Positions 48,753 to 57,310 of a stretch of DNA of 64,000 nt are shown piece by piece; the stretch's first letter is position 1; every line of letters begins with the position of its first letter. The translations under genes and the position numbers were made by a program. This DNA is from Modestobacter sp. Leaf380 (GTDB taxonomy: Bacteria > Actinomycetota > Actinomycetes > Mycobacteriales > Geodermatophilaceae): the NCBI RefSeq assembly GCF_001424485.1, contig NZ_LMQC01000019.1, positions 186,001-250,000 of the forward strand. Reading direction: 5' to 3'. The notes under the pieces are model-generated. The model was not told the origin of the DNA, ran no database searches, and worked only from the letters and a program-made list of their open reading frames with translations.

Positions 48753-50153
48753 GTGCACGCCGTGATCGAGTGGCTGCTCGTCCTCGTCGGCGTCCTGCTG
48801 ATCGCCGCCTGCGCCGCCTTCGTGGCCTTCGAGTTCGCCCTGGTGACCGTGGACCGGGCCACCGTGGAGCGCCACGCCGCCGACGGTGAGCGCGGCGCCG
48901 ACGGCGTGCTGGCCGCGATGCGCACGCTGTCCACCCAGCTGTCGGGTGCCCAGCTCGGCATCACCGTCACCAACCTGGCCATCGGCTTCGTCGCCGAGCC
49001 CTCCATCGCCGCGCTGCTGGCCGGGCCGCTGGAGTCCGTCGGGCTCTCCGGCGGCGCCGCCCGCTCGGTGTCGATCACCCTGGCGCTGGTCCTGGCGACC
49101 GCGCTGACCATGGTGTTCGGCGAGCTGGTGCCCAAGAACCTGGCCATCGCCGAGCCCTTCCGCGTCGCCAAGGCCGTCTCGGGCTTCCAACGCGGGTTCA
49201 CCAAGGGCACCGCCTGGGTCATCCGGGCGCTCAACGGCTGGGCCAACGCGATCCTGCGCCGGCTGTTCAAGGTCGAGCCGCAGGAGGAGCTGGCCTCGGC
49301 CCGCTCGGCCGAGGAGCTGACCTCGCTGGTCCGCCGCTCGCGCACCACCGGCACCCTGGAAGCCGGCACCGCCGCCCTGCTGGAGCGCGGGCTGGCCTTC
49401 GGCGAGCTACGCGCCAGCGACGTCGCCACCCGGCGGGTGCAGATGTCCAGCGTGCAGGCCACCGACCCGGTCGCCGTCGTGCTGGCCACCGCCCGCGACT
49501 CCGGGCACTCCCGGTTCCCGGTGCTGTCCGCCGACGGCGTCGACGACGTCGTCGGGTTGGTCCACGTGAAACACGCCCTCGGGGTGGAGCGGGCCCACCG
49601 GACCACGGTGACCGTCGCCGACGTGATGGTCGAGGCGCTCTTCGTGCCCACCTCCCGCCAGCTCGACGACCTGCTGGTCGACCTGCGCCGCGGGTCGCTG
49701 CAGATGGCCGTGGTGGTCGACGAGTACGGCGGCACCGACGGCGTCGTCACCATCGAGGACCTGGTCGAGGAGCTGGTCGGCGACCTGACCGACGAGCACG
49801 ACGACGACGCCGACGAGGTCGACGTCGAGGACCTGGGCGACGGCACCTGGTCGGTGTCGGGCCTGCTGCGTCCCGACGAGGTCGCCGCGGTCACCGGGCT
49901 CACCGTCCCGGGCGACCGGCACTACGAGACGATCGGCGGCCTGGTGCTGCACCAGCTGGGCCGCATCCCCGAGGTGGGTGACCGGGTGGAGGCGCTGCGC
50001 CAGCTGCCGCCCGAGCTCGCCGAGGAGGCCGAGGGCCACCCCGGTGGCGTCTGGGTCGAGGTGACCCTCGTCGACGGCACCCGCGTCGAGCGCGCCCGCC
50101 TGGGCGAGCTGCTGCCCGAGACCGCCGACGACGAGACCGAGGTGTCCGCGTGA
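48753..50153 (+). CDS. CNNM/CorC-type membrane protein with CBS pair (third copy)
   Basis: 466 residues, GTG 48753. DUF21/CNNM domain (residues 1-180; LSGAQLGITVTNLAIGFVAEP, VFGELVPKNLAIAEPFRVAKA), CBS pair (VQATDPVAVVL, GHSRFPVL, VVVDEYGGTDGVVTIEDL) and CorC_HlyC C-terminal domain (DLGDGTWSVSGLLRPDEV). Mg2+/Co2+ transport-related. Its last four bases overlap the following short CNNM gene. Same order as at 15265-17729. Confidence 0.9.
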   Translation: MHAVIEWLLVLVGVLLIAACAAFVAFEFALVTVDRATVERHAADGERGADGVLAAMRTLSTQLSGAQLGITVTNLAIGFVAEPSIAALLAGPLESVGLSGGAARSVSITLALVLATALTMVFGELVPKNLAIAEPFRVAKAVSGFQRGFTKGTAWVIRALNGWANAILRRLFKVEPQEELASARSAEELTSLVRRSRTTGTLEAGTAALLERGLAFGELRASDVATRRVQMSSVQATDPVAVVLATARDSGHSRFPVLSADGVDDVVGLVHVKHALGVERAHRTTVTVADVMVEALFVPTSRQLDDLLVDLRRGSLQMAVVVDEYGGTDGVVTIEDLVEELVGDLTDEHDDDADEVDVEDLGDGTWSVSGLLRPDEVAAVTGLTVPGDRHYETIGGLVLHQLGRIPEVGDRVEALRQLPPELAEEAEGHPGGVWVEVTLVDGTRVERARLGELLPETADDETEVSA

Positions 50154-51175
50154 GCGACTGGATCGGCGTGCTGGTGGCCGTCGTGCTGCTGGGCGCCAAC
50201 GCCTTCTTCGTCGGCGCGGAGTTCGCCCTGATCTCCGCCCGGCGCTCCTCCATCGAGCCGCTGGCCGAGGCCGGCAGCCGCCGGGCCCGGACCACGCTGG
50301 GCGCGATGGAGCAGGTCTCGATGATGATGGCCGGCGCCCAGCTGGGCATCACCGTCTGCTCGCTGGGCCTGGGCGCCATCGGCGAGCCGGCCGTGGCACA
50401 CCTGCTGGAGCCGGTGTTCGACGCCGTCGGCGTCCCCGAGGGCGCGGTCTACCCGATCAGCTTCGTGATCGCGCTGACCGTCGTCGTCGCGCTGCACGTG
50501 GTGATCGGCGAGATGGTGCCCAAGAACCTGGCGCTGGCCGGCCCGGACAAGGCCGCCCTCGCCCTGGCGCCGCCGCTGCTGCTGGTCGTCACGGTGCTCA
50601 AGCCGGTGATCTTCGTGCTCAACGCCCTGGCCAACGCCGTCCTGCGGCTGCTGAAGGTGGAGCCCAAGGACGAGGTGACCAGCTCCTTCACCCGCGACGA
50701 GGTCGCCGGGCTGCTGGACGAGTCCCGGGCCGGTGGCCTGCTCGACGACGCCGACCACGACCTGCTCACCGGCGCGCTGACCCTGGAGGACCGGGAGACC
50801 CGGACCGTGCTGATCGCCCGCGCGGACCTCACGGTGCTCAGCCCCGACGACGACGCCCTCGCCGTCGAGCGGGTCGCGGCGCAGACCGGGTTCTCCCGCT
50901 TCCCGGTGGTCACCGACGGTGAGCTGTCGGGCTACGTGCACGTCAAGGACGTGCTGGTGGCCGACGGCGAGCCCGACGTGCGGGTCGCCGACATCACCCG
51001 TCCGCTCCCCCGGGTCGAGGCCTCGGCGGACCTGCGGAGCACCCTGCAGACCATGCAGGCCGACCGCGCCCAGTTCGCCGCCGTCGTCGACGGTGGTGCG
51101 GTGCTGGGCGTCGTGGCCCTGGAGGACATCCTCGAGGAGCTGGTCGGCGAGATCCGGGACAGCGTGCACCGATGA
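50150..51175 (+). CDS. CNNM-type membrane protein with CBS pair (fourth copy)
   Basis: 341 residues, GTG 50150 in GTGA overlap with the previous gene. DUF21 domain (GAQLGITVCSLGLGAIGEP, VIGEMVPKNLALAGPDKA), CBS pair (VLIARADLTVLSPDDD, GFSRFPVVTDGELSGYVHVKDVL, FAAVVDGGAVLGVVALEDIL). No CorC_HlyC extension, as in the 16701 copy. Likely forms a hetero-complex with the longer partner. Confidence 0.9.
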   Translation: MSDWIGVLVAVVLLGANAFFVGAEFALISARRSSIEPLAEAGSRRARTTLGAMEQVSMMMAGAQLGITVCSLGLGAIGEPAVAHLLEPVFDAVGVPEGAVYPISFVIALTVVVALHVVIGEMVPKNLALAGPDKAALALAPPLLLVVTVLKPVIFVLNALANAVLRLLKVEPKDEVTSSFTRDEVAGLLDESRAGGLLDDADHDLLTGALTLEDRETRTVLIARADLTVLSPDDDALAVERVAAQTGFSRFPVVTDGELSGYVHVKDVLVADGEPDVRVADITRPLPRVEASADLRSTLQTMQADRAQFAAVVDGGAVLGVVALEDILEELVGEIRDSVHR

Positions 51176-51203
51176 GAGCGACACCGACCAGGAGGACCGT
51201 GCG

Positions 51204-51419
51204 ATGAGCGTGTTCGACAAGGCGAAGGCCAAGGCCGAGGAGCTGCTGGGCCGGGCGACCGAGGTCTACGGGGAGTCCCACGGGGACGCCGCGGCCGAGG
51301 TGGCCGGCGAGGCCCGACGCCTGGAGGGCGAGGCCGAGGAGGAGGCGCTCGAGCGCGCCGAGGGCCGCGAGTCCGGGCACCGCGACCCCGACGACGACGG
51401 GCTCGCCGGCGCCCGCTGA
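51204..51419 (+). CDS. CsbD-like stress protein
   Basis: 71 residues, ATG 51204 with AGGAGGA upstream, 28 bp after the CNNM gene. MSVFDKAKAKAEELLGRATE, then AAAEVAGEARRLEGEAEEEAL and a polar RDPDDDG tail: the CsbD composition and repeat, though more acidic than the 14854 copy. Completes a CNNM-CNNM-CsbD module mirrored at 14.8-17.7 kb. Confidence 0.75.
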   Translation: MSVFDKAKAKAEELLGRATEVYGESHGDAAAEVAGEARRLEGEAEEEALERAEGRESGHRDPDDDGLAGAR

Positions 51420-51434
51420 GCCCCGCCCTGCGGC

Positions 51435-53099
51435 TCAGGGTCCGGCGGGGTCACCCGGGACCTCGTCGGGCACCCGGCGGGGCCCGGCCTCCGGCGGGCG
51501 AGGTCGGTCCTGCGGGTGCAGCCGGACCGCGACCAGCGCCACGTCGTCGTCGGGACGGCCGTGCACGAGGCGCTCGACCAGCTCGTCACAGAGCACGGTC
51601 AGCGGCTCGTCGGCCAGCTCGGCGACGACGGCCCGCATCCGGGCGAGCCCGGTGTCCAGGTCCTCCCCGCGCCGTTCGATGAGCCCGTCGGTGAACAGCA
51701 GCACGGTGGACCCGCGCACCAGCACCAGCTCCTGCTCCCTGCGCAGCGCGGTGCTGTCGACGCCGAGCAGCAGGTCGCCCTGCCAGCTGGCCGGCTCGGT
51801 GATCGAGCCGTCCGGGCGCAGCACCATCGGGTCCAGGTGGCCGGCATTGGCCCAGCGGAGCACGGTGCGGTCGGCCGCGACGTCCTCCGGGGTCTGCTCC
51901 AGCCGGGCGACCGCGGCGGTGGCCAGGGTCTGCAGGTCCAGCAACGACATGGCGGCGTCCAGCCCGCGGAGCACCTCGGCGGGCCCGGCGTCGGAGTAGG
52001 CGGCGATGCCGCGCAGCAGGCTGCGGAGCTGGCCCATCATCGCGGCGGCCGCGGTGTCGTGGCCGACGACGTCGCCGATGACCAGCATCATCGTGCCGCT
52101 GGGCTGCAGGAACGCGTCGTACCAGTCCCCGCCGACCCGGGCCGCCTCGACGGCCGGGGTGTACCGGACGGCGACCTCGGCGTGGTCGGGCTGGAAGGGC
52201 TGGGTGAGCAGGCTGCGCTGCAGCTCCTCGGCCAGCTGGGCCTGCTGGCGGTAGAGCCGCCCGTTGTCCAGGGCCAGGCCGATCCGGTCGGCGACCTCGC
52301 GGGCGGCGGCCAGCTCGTCACCGGCCAGCGCCCGGCCGGACTGGCACCACAGGGTCAGCAGGCCCAGGGTGCGTCCGCGACCCAGCAGCGGCAGGTAGAC
52401 CCCGGTGCCGTCGGCGAGCTGGCGCTGCAGGTCCCGGGCCTCGCCGGGGGCGAGCGTCTCGGCCACCTGCTGGCCCGTGACGTGCACGGGCGCCTCGGTC
52501 GTGAGTGCCTGGATCAGCGGTGCGGTCACCGGCAGCGCGGACAGCCGCAGCTCCACGTAGCGCGAGAGCACCTCGCGCAGCCGGGCGTCGGCGTGCCAGC
52601 TGCCCACGTCGGCGGGCCGGCCGTCGTCGTCGATCACCGTGACGACGGCCCAGTCGGCGATCGCCGGGACGACCAGCCGGGGGATCCGGGCCATGCTGTC
52701 CACCGGGTCGGGGTTGCCGGCCAGCTCGGCGCTGACCAGCGCGAGGACGGCGAGCCGCTCCTGGGCCCGGCGCCGCTCGCTGACCTCGGCGAAGAACAGG
52801 TCCAGCCCGTCCCCGGCCGGGACGGCGGTCACCTCGAACCAGGTGTTCAGCGGCTCGGGGTACCAGGCCTCCAGGGACTCCGCGACTCCCGTCTCACGGA
52901 CCCGGCGGTAGCTCTCGCCGAACGCGTTGTGCCGGTTGTCCGGGAAGGACTCCCAGTAGTCGGCGCCCAGCAGCTCCTCGCGGGTCTTGCCGATGACCCG
53001 CAGGCCTGCTGCGTTGACCCCGCGGACCACCCAGTCGGCGTCCAGCGCCAGCCAGCCGACGGGCATCCGCTCGACGACCTGGTCCCTGCAGCCGTCCAC
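51435..53099 (-). CDS. PAS-GAF-PP2C (SpoIIE/RsbU-type) serine phosphatase
   Basis: 554 residues from GTG 53099. PAS domain (about 5-105; WLALDADWVVRGVNAAGLRVIG, YWESFPDNRHNAFGESY), GAF domain (about 125-275), then a PP2C SpoIIE domain with metal-binding Asp: RVGGDWYDAFLQPSGTMMLVIGDVVGHD, RWANAGHLDPMVLRPDG, LLFTDGLIERRGEDLD, GRPDDDVALVAVR. RsbU-like phosphatases dephosphorylate anti-sigma-factor antagonists, turning on stress sigma factors. Convergent with the CNNM-CsbD stress module, an attractive but unproven link. Confidence 0.92.
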   Translation of the reverse strand: MDGCRDQVVERMPVGWLALDADWVVRGVNAAGLRVIGKTREELLGADYWESFPDNRHNAFGESYRRVRETGVAESLEAWYPEPLNTWFEVTAVPAGDGLDLFFAEVSERRRAQERLAVLALVSAELAGNPDPVDSMARIPRLVVPAIADWAVVTVIDDDGRPADVGSWHADARLREVLSRYVELRLSALPVTAPLIQALTTEAPVHVTGQQVAETLAPGEARDLQRQLADGTGVYLPLLGRGRTLGLLTLWCQSGRALAGDELAAAREVADRIGLALDNGRLYRQQAQLAEELQRSLLTQPFQPDHAEVAVRYTPAVEAARVGGDWYDAFLQPSGTMMLVIGDVVGHDTAAAAMMGQLRSLLRGIAAYSDAGPAEVLRGLDAAMSLLDLQTLATAAVARLEQTPEDVAADRTVLRWANAGHLDPMVLRPDGSITEPASWQGDLLLGVDSTALRREQELVLVRGSTVLLFTDGLIERRGEDLDTGLARMRAVVAELADEPLTVLCDELVERLVHGRPDDDVALVAVRLHPQDRPRPPEAGPRRVPDEVPGDPAGP

Positions 53100-53205
53100 C
53101 GGTCCGACTCCCTGCCGCTCGTGGGTCGTCCCGTCCTCGGACCCGCCCGGACGAGTTGTGTCACACCGGGGCGCCCCGGGGCAAGCACCGCAGGTCAGCG
53201 CCCCG

Positions 53206-53640
53206 TCACGGACAGGCGACCCACTCCTCCTGCCCGTCCCCGAACACCTGCCGCTTCCAGATCGGCAGCCGGGCCTTGACCTCGTCCACCAGCTCCGCGC
53301 AGGCGGCGAAGGCCTGCCCCCGGTGGCTGGTGGCGACCGCGCAGGCCAGCGCGACGTCGCCGATGGCGAGCAGGCCGACCCGGTGGCTGACCGCGACGCT
53401 GTGCACCTCGGGGCGGGCGGCGAACTCGGCGGCGATCTCCTCGATCAGCGCCTGGGCGGTGGGGTGCCCGACGTACTCCAGCTCGGTGACCGACCGGCCG
53501 CCGTCGTGGTCGCGGACGACGCCGGCGAAGGACACGGTGGCCCCGGCGGCGGGGTGCGCGACGGCGTCCTCGTGGGCGGCGACGCTGATCGGCTCGTCGG
53601 TGACCAGGGCGATGGCGGGGGAGACGGTGGGCGCGCTCAC
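53206..53640 (-). CDS. moaE: Molybdopterin synthase large subunit MoaE
   Basis: 144 residues from GTG 53640, GTGA overlap with the MobA/MocA-like gene. MoaE blocks: GATVSFAGVVRDHDGGRSV, LEYVGHPTAQALIEEIAAE, VSHRVGLLAIGDVALACAV, TSHRGQAFAACAELVDEVKA, PIWKRQVFGDGQEEW with the catalytic Lys in KARLPIWKRQ. Assembles with MoaD to sulfurate precursor Z into molybdopterin. Confidence 0.94.
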   Translation of the reverse strand: MSAPTVSPAIALVTDEPISVAAHEDAVAHPAAGATVSFAGVVRDHDGGRSVTELEYVGHPTAQALIEEIAAEFAARPEVHSVAVSHRVGLLAIGDVALACAVATSHRGQAFAACAELVDEVKARLPIWKRQVFGDGQEEWVACP

Positions 53641-54215
53641 GTCTGGACGCTACCCGGCGGGACGTCCCAGTCGGTCGGGTCGGCGAGCCCGGTGCAGTCG
53701 ACCTCCACCACCTCCGCGGCGTGCTCGGCCAGGTAGGTGCGCGCACCCTCGTCCCCGGTGGCGCCGGCGAGCACCCCCGCCCAGTGGTCGCGGCCCAGCA
53801 GCACCGGGTGCCCACGCACCCCGTCGTAGGTGGGGACGACGAGCGCATCTGCCGCGGCGTGCCCGGCGAGGCGGTGCAGCGTCTCCGGCGTCATCCCGGG
53901 GACGTCGACCAGCAGCACCAGCACGGCCTCGATGCCGCTGCCCAGCGCCTGCAGGCCCTGGATGCCGGTGCGCAGCGAGGAGGCCATCCCGGTCTCCCAC
54001 TCCCGGTTGCCCACGACGGTGGCGCCGTCGAGGTCGGCGCGCTGCCAGACCTCCACCATGGCGGCGCCGAGCACGACCAGCACCGGGTCGCACGCCGCGC
54101 GCGCCGTCCGCACGGCGCGTTCGACGAAGAGCGACCCCTCGTGCTCGACGAGGGCCTTGGGCATGCCGTACCGGCGGCCGCCGCCGGCGGCCAGGACGAG
54201 GGCTGCGACGGACAC
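53637..54215 (-). CDS. MobA/MocA-like molybdenum cofactor nucleotidyltransferase
   Basis: 192 residues from GTG 54215. NTP_transf_3 fold: VAALVLAAGGGRRYGMPKALVE (the L-A-x-G-x-S-x-R-x-G-x-x-K signature), NREWETGMASSLRTGI, LVLLVDVPGMTPETLHRL (acidic Mg ligand) and PTYDGVRGHPVLLGRDHW. The RGHPVLL block is typical of MocA/CoxI-like cytidylyl- or guanylyltransferases. Together with moaE it likely finishes Moco as MCD or MGD for XdhC/CoxDE-served enzymes. Confidence 0.88.
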   Translation of the reverse strand: MSVAALVLAAGGGRRYGMPKALVEHEGSLFVERAVRTARAACDPVLVVLGAAMVEVWQRADLDGATVVGNREWETGMASSLRTGIQGLQALGSGIEAVLVLLVDVPGMTPETLHRLAGHAAADALVVPTYDGVRGHPVLLGRDHWAGVLAGATGDEGARTYLAEHAAEVVEVDCTGLADPTDWDVPPGSVQT

Positions 54216-54228
54216 GCCCCCCACCCTC

Positions 54229-54879
54229 TCAGGAGGTCCCCGAGGCCACCTTGCCCACATACTCCTCGAAGGTGATCACGCCGCCCTCGCCCTGGGTGCG
54301 GTCGGCGTCGGGCAGCACGTCCTGGACGACGTCGAGCCGCTTCCACGACGGGCGCGGGGCGCTGCCCCCGGCGTCCGGGACGTACTCGCTGGCCCGGACC
54401 CGCTCGTGCACGTGCACGTACCGGCCGCAGTTGGGGAACACCTCGTCGACGACGGCCCGGGTGACCAGGGTGGCGCCGGGCCAGCGGGCGAGCAGCTCGT
54501 CGTCGGCGCTGACGGTGGCGGTGGCCTGGACGCGGACCCGGTTGGGCGTCTCCAGGTCGATGAACAGCAGCCCGACCTGCCCGGTCTCGGTGGCGTTGCC
54601 CATCGACAGGAACATGCCGTTGCCGTCGTAGTGCGGGAAGGCCAGCGTGCGCTCGTCCAGGACGGCGACGACGCCGGTGGGACCGCCCTTGTAGGACACG
54701 GTGGGCCGGCCCGCCCCGTCGACGGTGGACAGGAAGAAGAAGTCGCGGGAGGCGATGAAGGCCGCCGACCCGTCGTCGAGCCGGTCGGCGACGATCGCGG
54801 CCTCGAGCCGGTCGGCCAGCGGCCGGGAGTCGAAGTGGTCCTGCCAGGAGCGCTGCTGCTCGGTGTAGAACGCGGTCAC
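54229..54879 (-). CDS. Pyridoxamine 5'-phosphate oxidase family flavoprotein
   Basis: 216 residues, GTG start. PPOX-type FMN-binding split barrel: FIASRDFFFLSTVDGAGRPTVSY, KGGPTGVVAVLDERTLAFPHYDGNGMFLSMGNATE, VGLLFIDLETPNRVRVQATA, NCGRYVHVHERV. The DFFFLST..GRP.VS.KGG pattern is common in actinobacterial F420- or FMN-dependent enzymes of unknown substrate. 13 bp upstream of the MobA-like gene on the same strand. Confidence 0.86.
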   Translation of the reverse strand: MTAFYTEQQRSWQDHFDSRPLADRLEAAIVADRLDDGSAAFIASRDFFFLSTVDGAGRPTVSYKGGPTGVVAVLDERTLAFPHYDGNGMFLSMGNATETGQVGLLFIDLETPNRVRVQATATVSADDELLARWPGATLVTRAVVDEVFPNCGRYVHVHERVRASEYVPDAGGSAPRPSWKRLDVVQDVLPDADRTQGEGGVITFEEYVGKVASGTS

Positions 54880-54966
54880 GGGTGCCTCCGTCCGCGGCCC
54901 GCGACGCTGCGGACCGGCTCCTGCGCACCCTGCCCCAGCGGCAGGGGCCCCGCCCGGTGGAGGGGG

Positions 54967-55302
54967 TCAGGCGTCGGTGCGCGAGCGGGTGCGGTGGTCG
55001 GCGTGCGACAGGGCCTGGCGGACGAGCTCGCCGATGTGGGAGTCGGCGAGAGCGTAGAAGACGAAGGTGCCCTCGCGCCGGTTGGCGACCAGGCCGGCCA
55101 GGCGCAGCTTGGACAGGTGCTGACTGACCGCGGTGGGGCTGGTGCCGGCCAGCTCGGCCAGGCAGGCCACCGACGTCTCGCCCTGCATGAGGGCCCACAG
55201 GATGTTCAGCCGGGTGGGGTCGGCGAGCATGCGCAGGGCGTCCGCCGCCCGACGCACGTCGTCGGGGGCGGGCATGTCGAAGTCGTCGATGCCCTGGTGC
55301 AC
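54967..55302 (-). CDS. ArsR/SmtB family repressor (divergent from P1B ATPase)
   Basis: 111 residues from GTG 55302. Winged HTH: ADALRMLADPTRLNILWALM, SVACLAELAGTSPTAVSQHLSKLRLAGL, wing ANRREGTFVFYALADSHIGELV, ending HADHRTRSRTDA. HIGELVRQALSHADH carries Asp/His ligands of an alpha-5 site (Ni/Co/Zn type, as in NmtR/KmtR). It is divergent from the metal-pumping ATPase and should repress it; a 26-bp dyad lies between the two starts. Confidence 0.9.
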   Translation of the reverse strand: MHQGIDDFDMPAPDDVRRAADALRMLADPTRLNILWALMQGETSVACLAELAGTSPTAVSQHLSKLRLAGLVANRREGTFVFYALADSHIGELVRQALSHADHRTRSRTDA

Positions 55303-55344
55303 CCCCGCAGCGTACCGACGTGGTCCCGGAACGGACGCCGACCA

Positions 55345-55370
55345 CCTGCACACCTTCACGCATGCGCAGG
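55345..55370 (+). promoter_or_regulatory. ArsR-type operator before the P1B ATPase
   Basis: CCTGCACA (55345-55352) and TGCGCAGG (55363-55370) form an inverted repeat, 7 of 8 matching, with a 10-base centre. Lies 13 bases before the ATPase start and about 40 before the repressor start. Size and place fit metal-repressor binding. Confidence 0.55.
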
Positions 55371-55383
55371 TAGTGTCCCGTCT

Positions 55384-57288
55384 GTGACCGCCCCGACCCT
55401 CACCCGGCCCGTGCGCGCCGCCCTCCCGCCGCGGCTCACCGTGGCCTGGACGCTGCCCGAGGTCCGCTGGGCCGCGCTGTCCCTGGGCCTGTTCGCCCTG
55501 GGCGGCCTGCTCCAGCTCGGCGGGGCCCCGACGCCCCTCTACTGGGCCGTCCACCTGGCCTGCTACGCCGCCGGCGGCTGGGAACCGGCCGTCGCCGGTG
55601 TGCAGGCGCTGCGCGAGAAGACCCTGGACGTCGACCTGCTGATGGTCGTGGCCGCGATCGGGGCCGCCGCGATCGGGCAGGTCGTCGACGGGGCGCTGCT
55701 GATCGTCATCTTCGCGACGTCGGGTGCCCTGGAGGCCTTCGCCACCCGGCGGACCCGCGACGCCGTCCGGGCGCTGACCGAGCTGGCCCCCGAGCAGGCC
55801 TGCCGCCTGGAGGACGGCGTCGAGGTCGTCGTCCCCGCCGCCGAGCTCGCGGTGGGCGACCGGGTGCTGGTCCGGCCCGGCGACCGGCTGCCGGCCGACG
55901 GCGTCGTGGTGGACGGCGCCTCGGAGGTCGACCAGGCCTCGGTGTCCGGCGAGCCGCTGCCGGTGGACAAGCAGCCCGGGGGCGAGGTCTTCGCCGGCAC
56001 CGTCAACGGCACCGGCACGCTGACCGTGCAGGTGGCCAAGGCAGCGCACGACAGCGTCGTCGCCCGGATCGGTGCCCTGGTGGAGCAGGCCTCGGAGACC
56101 AAGGCCGGCACCCAGCTCTTCATCGAGAAGGTCGAGCAGCGCTACTCGGTGGGCGTCGTAGTCGCCACGCTGGCGGTGTTCGGCATCCCGCTGCTGCTGG
56201 GCGCGGACCTGCAGAGCGCCCTGCTGCGGGCGATGACGTTCATGATCGTGGCCTCGCCCTGCGCCCTCGTGCTGGCCACCATGCCGCCGCTGCTGTCGGC
56301 GATCGCGACCGCCGGCCGGCACGGCGTGCTGGTCACCTCCGCGGTGGCCATGGAGGGGCTGGGCAGCGTGACCGCGGTCGTGCTGGACAAGACCGGCACC
56401 CTCACCGACGGCACCCCGACGGTCGTCGCCGTCGGCGCGACCGGCCCGCACACCGAGGACGAGCTGCTCGCCCTGGCCGCCGCGGCCGAGGGCCCCAGCG
56501 AGCACCCGGTCGGCCGGGCCGTCGTCGCCGCCGCCCGGGAGCGCGGCCTCACCGTCGCGTCCTGCACCGGGTTCCGGGCAGCCGTCGGCCGCGGGGTCAC
56601 CGCCACCGTCGGGGGCCGGGTCGTGGCCGTCGGCTCCCCCGGTGACGCCTCGGGTCCCGACGTCGCGGCCGAGCAGGCCCGCGGCCGCACCGTCGTCGTG
56701 GTGACCGTGGACGGCGTCCCGGCCGGCCACCTGTCACTGGCCGACCGGCTCCGCCCCGCCGCGGCCGACACGGTGCGCGCGCTGCGCGACTCCCTGGGCC
56801 ACTCCCCCGTGCTGCTGACCGGCGACAACGCCCGCGCGGCCAGCGCCCTGGCCGCCGAGGTGGGCATCACCGACGTCCGCGCCGGGCTGCTGCCCGAGGA
56901 CAAGGTGGCTGCGGTCCGCGAGCTGCAGGCCCAGGGCCACCGGGTGCTGGTCGTCGGCGACGGCGTCAACGACGCCCCGGCCCTCGCCGCCGCCGACGTC
57001 GGGGTGGCCATGGGCGGGATCGGCTCCGACCTCGCCGTCTCCAGTGCCGACGTGGTCGTCGTCCGGGACGACCTGGCCACGCTGCCGGCGCTGGTCGACC
57101 TGTCCCGCCGGGCCCGGCGGCTGGTGGTGCAGAACCTCGTCGTCGCCGGGACGGTCGTCCTCGCGCTGGTCACCTGGGACCTGGTGGCGCACCTGCCGCT
57201 GCCGCTGGGGGTGGCCGGGCACGAGGGCTCGACGATCCTGGTCGCCCTGAACGGGCTGCGACTGCTGCGCCGGGGCGCCTGGCGCTGA
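55384..57288 (+). CDS. P1B-4-type heavy-metal-transporting ATPase (CtpD/CoaT-like)
   Basis: 634 residues from GTG 55384. Membrane segments 45-125 and later; A domain VDQASVSGEPLPVDKQPG (TGE variant SGE), TM6 SPC at about residues 291-293 (VASPCALVLATMPPLL), phosphorylation Asp335 in DKTGT, HP in SEHPVGRA, VVGDGVNDAPALAAADVGVAMG hinge, and TM8 HEGSTILVALNGLRLL. SPC plus HEG-[GST]-T marks the P1B-4 group, which moves Co2+, Fe2+ or Zn2+. The N-terminal metal-binding domain is short. Repressed presumably by the divergent ArsR. Confidence 0.92.
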   Translation: MTAPTLTRPVRAALPPRLTVAWTLPEVRWAALSLGLFALGGLLQLGGAPTPLYWAVHLACYAAGGWEPAVAGVQALREKTLDVDLLMVVAAIGAAAIGQVVDGALLIVIFATSGALEAFATRRTRDAVRALTELAPEQACRLEDGVEVVVPAAELAVGDRVLVRPGDRLPADGVVVDGASEVDQASVSGEPLPVDKQPGGEVFAGTVNGTGTLTVQVAKAAHDSVVARIGALVEQASETKAGTQLFIEKVEQRYSVGVVVATLAVFGIPLLLGADLQSALLRAMTFMIVASPCALVLATMPPLLSAIATAGRHGVLVTSAVAMEGLGSVTAVVLDKTGTLTDGTPTVVAVGATGPHTEDELLALAAAAEGPSEHPVGRAVVAAARERGLTVASCTGFRAAVGRGVTATVGGRVVAVGSPGDASGPDVAAEQARGRTVVVVTVDGVPAGHLSLADRLRPAAADTVRALRDSLGHSPVLLTGDNARAASALAAEVGITDVRAGLLPEDKVAAVRELQAQGHRVLVVGDGVNDAPALAAADVGVAMGGIGSDLAVSSADVVVVRDDLATLPALVDLSRRARRLVVQNLVVAGTVVLALVTWDLVAHLPLPLGVAGHEGSTILVALNGLRLLRRGAWR

Positions 57289-57310
57289 GCGCCGCGACCG
57301 GCGCAGCGGC

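Noticed and set aside
53830-55380. Upstream extension of the P1B ATPase frame
   Set aside because: Crosses the repressor and other genes on the opposite strand; the GTG at 55384 after the operator gives a normal P1B start.
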